NCBI GenBank assembly: GCA_963556195.1 | Contig: OY744532.1 | Location: forward strand, 82,364,734 to 82,428,733 | Length of the DNA stretch: 64,000 nt | Origin: Sepiola atlantica | Lineage: Eukaryota > Mollusca > Cephalopoda > Sepiida > Sepiolidae | Direction: 5' to 3' | Part shown: in pieces, positions 55,904-64,000 of the stretch | Layout: every line of letters starts with the position of its first letter | How positions within the stretch are numbered: the first letter of the stretch is position 1 | Position numbers and translations under genes: made by a program | Notes under the pieces: generated by a model | Seen by the model: the letters and a program-made list of their open reading frames with translations, nothing else | Databases searched by the model: none | What the model was told of the DNA's origin: nothing

Positions 55904-58160
55904 CGATGAATACTGAACCACATAGACTGGTATTGTATTGGCCTTCGGGTCTCGACTGGTATTGTCCTGGCCTTCGGATCTTCATTTACGCCGGTCTACG
56001 GGTCTGTCCTTTGCATTTCTAGGAGGTCCACCTCCCAGGCTTCTCCTCCCCTCTTTAGTGACGTCATTGTGAGAGGATTTTTTTCACAGTTTTCATTCAT
56101 TATTTACATTACGTTGTTAAGAGAATGTTTTCTACTAAATGTTAAAAGTAAACAAGGCATATCCGAGCTATTAGTAAATCGGTGACCATTCAGGAAAACT
56201 AAATTGCTGACTCATACTTCCGGTTTATCCGGTAGTGACGTCATCGTGAGAGGATTTGTTCACAGTTTTCATTCATTATTTACATTACGTTGTTAAGAGA
56301 ATGTTTTTTACTATAAGTTAAAAGTAAACAAGGCATATACGAGCCATTAGTAAATCGATGACCATTTTGGAAAACTAAATTGCTGACTCATCTTTCCGGT
56401 TAGACAGGAAGTGACGTCATTTTGAGAGGATCTTTTCACATTATCAGTCTTTACATTCATTACGTTTATAAGCAAAGGGGTTTTATTGTAAATAGGAAGT
56501 TAAGCAACAAATATCTCGGCCATTACTAAATGGGTAACCGTTTTGGAAAAATAACAAAACTGGTTCTTTGATATGACGTAGGCGCCTTCAATAGCATATT
56601 TAAACATTAGTTCTTTGATATGACCGAGGCGCCTACTAATTTGGTTACATTATTTTAACTATGCATGGGGTAAAAAAATGTTTTTTTCTTTTTCTTTTTC
56701 TCACTTACAATATTACTATTCATGGGGAAGGGTAACAAAAAAAAAATTTTTGTGGGGGGGGGGTAAAAATTTTTTTTTTTTTTTTTAAACTGAAAACATT
56801 CCAATTCATGGGGAAGGGTAACAAATTTTTTTTTTTTTTTCGGGTGGGGGGGGTAAAAAATTTTTTTTTTTTTTTCTTTTTCTAACTGAAAATATTACTA
56901 CTCATGGGGAAGGGTAACAAAAAAAATTTTTTTTTGGGTGGGGGGGGGAAATTTTTTTTTTTTTTTTTCTTTTTCTAACTGAAAATATTACTACTCATGG
57001 GGAAGGGTAACAAAAAAATTTTTTTGGGTGGGGGGGGTAAAAATTTTTTTTTTTTTTTCTTTTTCTAACTGAAAATATTACTATTCATGGGGAAGGGTAA
57101 CAAAAAAAATTTTTTGTGTGGGGGGGTAAAAATTTTTTTTTTTTTTTTTCTTTTTCTAACTGAAAATATTACTATTCATGGGGAAGGGTAACAAATTTTT
57201 TTTGGGGGGGGGGTGAGGGGGGGTGAGGGGGGGGTAAAAAAACATTTTTTTATTTTCTTTTTCTTACAGAAAATATTACTACTCATGGGGAAGGGTGACA
57301 AAAAATTTTTTTTTTAGGGTGGGGGGGTGTAAAAAAATTTTTTTTTCTCTTTTTCTAACTGAAAATATTACTATTAATGTGGAAGGGTAACAAAAAAAAA
57401 ATTTTTGCGGGGGGAAATGTTTTTTTCCTTTTTCTAACTGAAAATATTACTATTCATGGGGAAAGGTAACTAAAAAAAATTTGGGGGGGGGGTAAAAAAA
57501 AATTTTTTTAATTTTTTTTTTTAACTTAAATACAATTCCTATTCATAGGGAAGGGTAAAATAAAAAATTTTAGTGGGAGGGGGGTAAAAACTTTTTTTCT
57601 TTTTCTAACTGAAAATATTACTATTCATGGGGAAGGGTGACAAATATCTTTTCTTTTTTTGGGGTGGGGGGGTAAAAATTTTTTTCTTTTTTTTCTGTTT
57701 CTAACTGAAAATATAACTATTCATAGGGAAGAGTACAAATAGAAATTTAGGGGGGGGGGTAGATATTATTTCTTTTTTTTTTCTCTTTTTCTAACTGAAA
57801 ATATTACTATTACGGATAAGAGCAAATAAAATTTGGGGGTGGGGCGATTTTTTTTTTAAACTGAAAATATTAGTATTCTTGGGGGAGGGTGAAAAAAACT
57901 TTTGGAGAGAGTGGGTAAAAAAATGTTTTAAACATGTTTTATTTGTTTTTAAACTAAAAATATTCTTGGTTAGAAACATAGAAAATCGATGTCTACCCAC
58001 CCACGAAATATGACTGAGTCTCCATCGGTTTACTGGTGAGCGTTCATTTCCGACGCGGCAGCCTAGCAAAAATAGACGACCGTAGGGAGGCTATTTTGGC
58101 TAGTCCACTTATAATATAACGAGCACTTCTCTGTCAGGATGTCTGTCTGTCTGTCCGTCC

Positions 58161-61017
58161 TGGGGAATTTTTGTAAACAGAAGAGAGAGGGGAGGGGGGT
58201 CTCGAGTAATTACGATTTAATTAATTAAGCTTTTTGAGTCAGCGTTCATAATATTTTTATACCTGTAGAATTAGGAAACTATTATTATTTAATTACATTT
58301 ACATTAGATAACTTTAAAGAACCTTATTAGATTGGAGTAGAAAGAAATTTCAAGTCGAGGCGGCGATTAGAAGTGAAAACGTGGCAAGAATCATACTAAA
58401 ATTAATAGATTTCAACGGCCTTTTATACCCTTAGTAAACGTCGTTTAGACATTAGACGGGCTTCCTCATTTACATAATACATTCCTTTTAACCTTCCATT
58501 ACATTCAGATTTACAAATATACACTTATAACTGCTATTATCAAGTTTCCATATGTATTCACAATACGTTCCGATAAGGTGATATTAAGAAACATTATTAA
58601 TACAATTAATTAAACCCATTTTCTTCATCAACCAGCGTGTTTTCTCAACCATACTTCCAATGGCGATTATTGTTAAAATTTCAAGTCTTTCTCGGCCTTT
58701 TGGCTAAGATCAAAGTGTAGTATCTGTTCCGATGAATACTGAACCACATAGACTGGTATTGTCTTGGCCTTCGGGTCTCGACTGGTATTGTCTTGGCATT
58801 CGGGTCTTCATTTATGCCGGTCTACGGGTCTGTCCTTTGCATTTCTAGGAGGTCCACCCTCCCAGGCTTCTCCTCCCCTCTTTAGTGACGTCATTGTGAG
58901 AGGATTTTTTTCACAGTTTTCATTCATTATTTACATTACGTTGTTAAGAGAATGTTTTCTACTAAAAGTTAAAAGTAAACAAGGCATATCCGAGCTATTA
59001 GTAAATCGGTGACCATTCAGGAAAACTAAATTGCTGACTCATACTTCCGGTTTATCCGGTAGTGACGTCATCGTGAGAGGATTTTTTCACAGTTTTCATT
59101 CATTATTTACATTACGTTGTACCGAGAATGTTTTTTACTATAAGTTAAAAGTAAACAAGGCATATCCGAGCCATTCATAAATCGGTGACCATTTAGGAAA
59201 CCTAAATTGCTGAATCATCTTTCCGGTTGGACCGGAAGTGACGTCATTTTGAGAGGATCTTTTCACATTATCAGTCTTTACATTCATTACGTTTATAAGC
59301 AAAGGTGTTTTATTGTAAATAGGAAGTTAAGCAACAAATATCTCGGCCATTACTAAATGGGTAACCGTTTTGGAAAAATAACAAAACTGGTTCTTTGATA
59401 TGACGTAGGCGCCTTCAATAGTGGGGGGGGGGGGGTAAAAAAATTTTTTTTTTTTTTCTTTTTCTAACTGAAAATATTACTACTCATGGGGAAGGGTAAC
59501 AAAAATTTTTTTTTTTTCGGGTGGGGGGGTAAAAATTTTTTTTTTTTTTTTCTTTTTCTAACTGAAAATATTACTACTCATGGGGAAGGGTAACAAAAAA
59601 AAATTTTTTTTTGGGTGGGGGGGGGTAAAATTTTTTTTTTTTTTTTTTCTTTTCTTACTGAAAATATTACTATTCATGGGGAAGGGTAACAAAAAATTTT
59701 TTTTTTTCGGGTGGGGGGGGGGTAAAATTTTTTTTTTTTTTTTTTTTCTAACTGAAAATATTACTACTCATGGGGAAGGGTAACAAAACAAATTTTTTTT
59801 TTGGGTGAGGGGGGGAAAAATTTTTTTTTTTTTCTTTTTCTTACTGAAAATATTACTACTCATGGGGAAGGGTAACAAAAAAAATTTTTTTTTTTGGTTG
59901 GGGGGGGTAAACATTCTTTTTTTTTTTTTCCTTTTTCTAACTGAAAATATTACTATTCATGGGGAAGGGTAACAAAAAAAATTTTTTTGGGAGGGGGGGT
60001 AAAATTTTTTTTTTTTTTTTTTGAACTGAAAACATCCTAATTCATGGGGAAGGGTAACAAAATTTTTTTTGGGGGGGTGAGGGGGGGGTGAGGGGGGGGG
60101 TAAAAAAAAATTTTTTTTTATTTTCCTTTTCTTACTGAAAATATTACTACTCATGGAGAAGGGTAACAAAAAAATTTTTTTTGGGGGGTAGGGGGGGGGT
60201 AAAAAATTTTTTTTTTTTTCTCTTTTTATAACTGAAAATATTACTATTCATCGTGAAGGGTAAAAAAAAAAATTTTGGGTGGGGGGGAAATGTTTTTTTC
60301 CTTTTTCTAACTGAAAATATTACTATTCATGGGGAAAGGTAACTAAAAAAATTTTTTTTGGGGGGGGGTAAAAAATTTATTTATTTATTTTTTTTTGAAC
60401 TTAAATACAATTCCTATTCATGGGGAAGGGTAAAATAAAAAATTTTGGTGGGAGGGGGGTAAAAACTTTTTTTCTTTTTCTAACTGAAAATATTACTATT
60501 CATGGGGAAGGGTGACAAATATCTGTTCTTTTTTTTGGGGTGGGGGTGGGGTTAAATTTTTTTTCTTTTTTTTCTGTTTCTAACTGAAAATATAACTTCA
60601 TGGGGAAGAGTACAAAAAGAAATTTAGGGGGGGGTAGATATTATTTCTTTTTTTTCTCTTTTTCTAACTGAAAATATTACTATTACGGATAAGGGCAAAA
60701 AATAAATTGGGGGGGGGCGACCTTTTTTTTAAACTGAAAATATTAGTATTCTTGGGGGAGGGTGAAAAAAACTTTTGGAGAGAGTGGGTAAAAAAATGTT
60801 TTAAACATGTTTTATTTGCTTTTAAACTAAAAATATTCTTGGTTAGAAACATAGAAAATCGATGTCTACCCACACACGAAATATGACTGAGTCTCCATCG
60901 GTTTACTGGTGAGCGTTCATTTCCGACGCGGCAGCCTAGCAAAAATAGACGACCGTAGGGAGGCTATTTTGGCTAGTCCACTTATAATATAACGAGCACT
61001 TCTCTGTCTGTCTGTCA

Positions 61018-61052
<35 letters not shown>

Positions 61053-61058
61053 CGTCCT
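58161..61058 (+). repeat. Complex satellite unit 13
   Basis: Leader, U2-like at 58686, CRE subrepeats, an abrupt junction at about 59422 where the 'gcatatttaaacattag' segment is missing, A/T/G block about 59420-60790 (resembling unit 1), conserved segment and (TCTG)n. Confidence 0.85.
58686..58729 (+). pseudogene. U2 snRNA 5'-end fragment, copy 16
   Basis: Same core; 'tccaatggcg ... ttaaaa' flank like copy 2. Confidence 0.8.
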
Positions 61059-62410
61059 GGGGAATTTTTGTAAACAGAAGAGAGAGGGGAGGGGGGTCTC
61101 GAGTAATTACGATTTAATTAATTAAGCTTTTTGAGTCAGCGTTCATAATATTTTTATACCTGTAGAATTAGGAAACTATTATTATTTAATTACATTTACA
61201 TTAGATAACTTTAAAGAACCTTATTAGATTGGAGTAGAAAGAAATTTCAAGTCGAGGCGGCGATTAGAAGTGAAAACGTGGCAAGAATCATACTAAAATT
61301 AATAGATTTCAACGGCCTTTTATACCCTTAGTAAACGTCGTTTAGACATTAGACGGGCTTCCTCATTTACATAATACATTCCTTTTAACCTTCCATTAAA
61401 TTCAGATTTACAAATATACACTTATAACTGCTATTATCAAGTTTCCATATGTATTCACAATACGTTCCAGTAAGGTGATATTAATAAAACTTATTAATAA
61501 AATTAATTAAAGCCATTTTCTCATTTTCTCAGCGTGTTTTCTCAACCATACTTGCAATCGCGATTATTGTTAAAATTTCAAGTCTTTCTCGGCCTTTTGG
61601 CTAAGATCAAAGTGTAGTATCTGTTCCGATGAATACTGAACCACATAGACTGGTATTGTCTTGGCTTTCGGGTCTTCACTGCTATTGTCTTGGCCTTCGG
61701 GTCTTCATTTACGCCGGTCTACGGGTCTGTCCTTTGCAGTTCTTGGAGGTCCACCCTCCCAGGCTTCTCCTCCCCTTAGTGACGTCATTGTGAGAATCCT
61801 TCTGGTTAATCCGGAAGTGACGTCATCGTGAGAGGATTTTTTCACAGTTTTCATTCATTATTTACATTACGTTGTTAAGAGAATGTTTTTTACTATAAAT
61901 TACAAGTAAACAAGGCATATCCGGGTCTGTCATTTGCATTTCTAGGAGGTCCACCCTCCCAGGCTTCTCCTCCCCTTTTTAGTGACGTCATTGTGAGAGG
62001 ATTTTTTTCACAGTTTTCATTCATTATTTACATTACATTGTTAAGCGAATGTTTTCTACTAAATGTTAAAAGTAAACAAGGCATATCCGAGCTATCAGTA
62101 AATCGGTGACCATTCAGGAAAACTAAATTGCTGACTCATACTTCCGGTTTATCCGGTAGTGACGTCATCGTGAGAGGATTTTTTCACAGTTTTCATTCAT
62201 TATTTACATTACGTTGTACCGAGAATGTTTTTTACTATAAGTTAAAAGTAAACAAATTTTTTCCATTTCTTTTGTCTAACCACCCAAGAACGCGGCAGCC
62301 TAGCAAAAATAGACGACCGTTAGGGAGTCTATTTTCGCTAGTCCACTTATAATATAACGAGCAGGTTCTCTGTCACGATGTCAGGATGTCAGGATATCTG
62401 TCTGTCCGTC
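61059..62410 (+). repeat. Satellite unit 14, truncated and fused to tRNA/E2F module end
   Basis: Leader, U2-like at 61583, CRE subrepeats. At about 62253 the sequence jumps from 'aaaagtaaacaa' to 'attttttccatttcttttg', the end part of the tRNA/E2F module, so the whole A/T/G block is missing. Joined at a short 'acaaa' shared by both, so probably a microhomology deletion. Confidence 0.8.
61583..61626 (+). pseudogene. U2 snRNA 5'-end fragment, copy 17
   Basis: Same core; 'tgcaatcgcg' flank. Last copy in the window. Confidence 0.8.
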
Positions 62411-62470
62411 GTCGAGAATTTTTGTAAACGTAATTTCAGAAATTTCAGAAATAAACAATAAATAATTTAA

Positions 62471-62544
62471 GCGCCGAGACTACGATTCGAACTCGCAACC
62501 TTGACGCTAACTGCCGAACGCGCTATCTTCTGCTCCACAAAGAC
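62471..62544 (-). repeat. tRNA-derived SINE-like head, copy 6
   Basis: Same tRNA-like sequence with 'cgcgctatcttctgc' in the D-arm region. The flank carries a short duplication of 'aatttcag'. Confidence 0.65.
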
Positions 62545-62728
62545 AAGTGATACAAACGTCTTAATTTTAAATGATAAAGAATCCGTTTTTTTTTCAACTT
62601 CTTCCAGTTACAAATGGATGATCGTATAACTGTTCATTGGAAATACATTGGGTCTGCGTTCGCACTCGATTGTTTTAGGGAGGGGGGGGGGGAGAAATTT
62701 CCCCCCCCCACAATTTTTTTTTTTTTTT

Positions 62729-62787
62729 TTTTGGCGCGAAAAAAAAAAAATTTTGGCGCGAAAAAAAAAAAATTTTCCCGCCAAAAA
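62729..62787 (+). promoter_or_regulatory. Phased E2F-like site trio, copy 6
   Basis: Cores at 62733, 62755 and 62777, spacing 22 and 22 bp. Confidence 0.5.
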
Positions 62788-63068
62788 AAAAAAAAATTTT
62801 TTTCCGCCTAATAAAAAAAAAAAAAAAAAATTTTTTTTTTCCTTTTTAAACAAAAACATTATTCGGAGACAAATTTTTGTCATTCTTTTGTCTGACCACC
62901 CAAGAACGCGGCAGCCTAGCAAAAATAGACGACCGTTAGGGAGTCTATTTTCGCTAGTCCACTTATAATATAACGAGCACTTCTCTGTCTGTCAGTCTGT
63001 CTGTCTGTCTGTCCGTCCTGGGGAATTTTTGTAAACGTAATTTCAGAAATAAACAATAAATAATTTAA

Positions 63069-63142
63069 GCGCCGAGACTACGATTCGAACTCGCAACCTT
63101 GACGCTAACTGCCGAACGCTCTATCATCTGCTCCACCACGAC
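63069..63142 (-). repeat. tRNA-derived SINE-like head, copy 7
   Basis: Same tRNA-like sequence; second of three tandem modules at the right end. Confidence 0.65.
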
Positions 63143-63328
63143 AAGTGATATAATCGTCTTAATTTTAAATGATAAAGAATCCGTTTTTTTTTCAACTTCT
63201 TCCAGTTACAAATGGATGATCGTATAACTGTTCATTGGAAATACATTGGGTCTGCGTTCGCACTCGATTGTTTTAGGGGGGGGGGGGAGAATTTCCCCCC
63301 CCCCAATTTTTTTTTTTCGATTTTTTTT

Positions 63329-63385
63329 TTTTGGCGCAAAAAAAAAAAATTTTGGCGCGAAAAAAAAAAAATTTCCCGCCAAAAA
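63329..63385 (+). promoter_or_regulatory. Phased E2F-like site trio, copy 7
   Basis: Cores at 63333, 63354 and 63375, spacing 21 and 21 bp. The first core is changed to GGCGCA. Confidence 0.45.
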
Positions 63386-63648
63386 AAAATTTTTTTTTTT
63401 TCCGCCTAATTAAAAAAAAAAAAAAAAAAAAATTTTTTTTTCCTTTTTAAACAAAAAAAGTATTCGGAGACATTTTTTTCATTTCCAAGAACGCGGCAGT
63501 CTAGCAAAAATAGACGACCGTTAGGGAGTCTATTTTCGCTAGTCCACTTATAATATAACGAGCACTTCTCTGTCAGGATGTCTGTCTGTCTGTCCGTCCT
63601 GGGGAATTTTTGTAACGTAATTTCAGAAATAAACAATAAATAATTTAA

Positions 63649-63722
63649 GCGCCGAGACTACGATTCGAACTCGCAACCTTGACGCTAACTGCCGAACGCG
63701 CTACCATCTGCTCCACAACGAC
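63649..63722 (-). repeat. tRNA-derived SINE-like head, copy 8
   Basis: The most tRNA-like copy: on the minus strand 'TGGAGCAGATGGTAGCGCG' is close to the D arm of real tRNAs ('TGGYGCAGTGGTAGCGCG' type). It may be nearest to the ancestral state. Confidence 0.65.
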
Positions 63723-63926
63723 AAGTGAAATAATCGTCTTAATTTTAAATGATAAAGAATCCGGTTTTTTTTCAACTTCTTCAAGTTACAAATGGATGAT
63801 CGTATAACTGTTCATTGGAAATACCTTGGGTCTGCGTTCGCACTCGATTGTTTTAGGGGGGGATGAGGGGTCGCGAGGGGGGGGAGAATTCCCCCCCCCC
63901 CCAATTTTTTTTTTTTTCCATTTTTT

Positions 63927-63980
63927 TTTTGGCGCGAAAAAAAAATTTTGGCGCGAAAAAAAAAATTTTCCCGCCAAAAA
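63927..63980 (+). promoter_or_regulatory. Phased E2F-like site trio, copy 8
   Basis: Cores at 63931, 63950 and 63970, spacing 19 and 20 bp; the A-runs are shorter than in other copies. Confidence 0.45.
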
Positions 63981-64000
63981 AAAAAAAAATTTTTTACCGC

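Larger units (their letters stand above)
54922..56320 (+). repeat. 466-bp tandem amplification of the U2/CRE segment
   Basis: Three essentially identical units (starts 54922, 55388, 55854), each with a U2-like fragment, TTCG hairpin region, GGAGG/CCTCC hairpin (one C shorter than elsewhere) and two TGACGTCA. The shared deletion of one C and the 'cttcggatc' variant mark them as one recent event. Confidence 0.9.
53740..58160 (+). repeat. Complex satellite unit 12 with internal amplification
   Basis: Leader, U2-like fragment at 54261, then three further U2-like copies (54928, 55394, 55860) in 466-bp tandem units, last CRE subrepeat of the 'ggttagacaggaag' type, A/T/G block about 56665-57910, conserved segment and (TCTG)n. 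Confidence 0.85.
62411..64000 (+). repeat. Tandem tRNA/E2F modules, cut by window end
   Basis: Modules at 62411-63019, 63020-63600 and 63601-64000 (incomplete). Order as at 48768-50532. The spacing of the E2F-like sites shortens from 22 to 21 to about 20 bp along the row. Confidence 0.8.

Noticed and set aside
63649..63722. Functional tRNA gene
   Set aside because: B box and T arm are good, but the acceptor stem does not pair and the anticodon stem is broken in all eight copies.

Overview
This is eukaryotic, almost certainly animal, repeat-dominated DNA of low GC. The evidence is a 2015-codon Helitron protein, many fragments of the spliceosomal U2 snRNA 5' end, tRNA-derived modules carrying a pol III B box, intron/exon-like signals, a poly(A) signal and long A/T/G homopolymer tracts. 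The species cannot be read from the sequence; a marine invertebrate is a guess. No host single-copy gene, rRNA, intact tRNA or CRISPR is visible.

Layout. (1) About 1-24370: a tandem array of roughly 2.5-3.2 kb complex satellite units. Each full unit runs: AT-rich leader; a 44-bp U2 snRNA 5'-end fragment followed by a possible UUCG hairpin; about three ~177-bp subrepeats each with a perfect TGACGTCA; a block of ~80-bp poly(A)-poly(T)-poly(G) subrepeats; a conserved ~150-bp segment; and a (TCTG)n microsatellite. Some units are followed by a 550-630-bp module holding a minus-strand tRNA-like sequence and a phased trio of E2F-like sites. (2) 17447-19030: a variant unit with a 35-bp minisatellite. 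(3) 24379-30018: 2.7 tandem copies of an unrelated ~1.84-kb unit; the third is interrupted by a ~594-bp foldback element. (4) 30019-32939: apparently unique AT-rich DNA with small inverted repeats. (5) 33433-39480: an intact Helitron ORF with an N-terminal Ulp1-like (C48) cysteine protease, an STPR-like 23-residue repeat domain, an HUH Rep nuclease with two tyrosines and a Pif1-type helicase. (6) 39481-41075: a degenerate hammerhead-like motif, then six tandem exon-like copies each beginning at a polypyrimidine-CAG acceptor and sharing a phase and a short peptide motif, ending near an AATAAA. (7) 41660-64000: the satellite array resumes, first with a second copy of the minisatellite variant, later with a 466-bp amplification and two clusters of the tRNA/E2F module.

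The array appears to have been split by, or duplicated around, the 17-kb block carrying the 1.84-kb repeats and the Helitron. The Helitron has no internal stop and keeps its visible catalytic motifs, so it is probably young. Its 3' region looks like captured, tandemly duplicated exons. The most unusual items are the protease-STPR-Rep-helicase protein, the exon-like array behind it, the satellite seeded with U2 5' ends, and the E2F-like trios at about 22-bp spacing. All are read by eye; alignments and searches were not run. Homopolymer lengths may include sequencing error.
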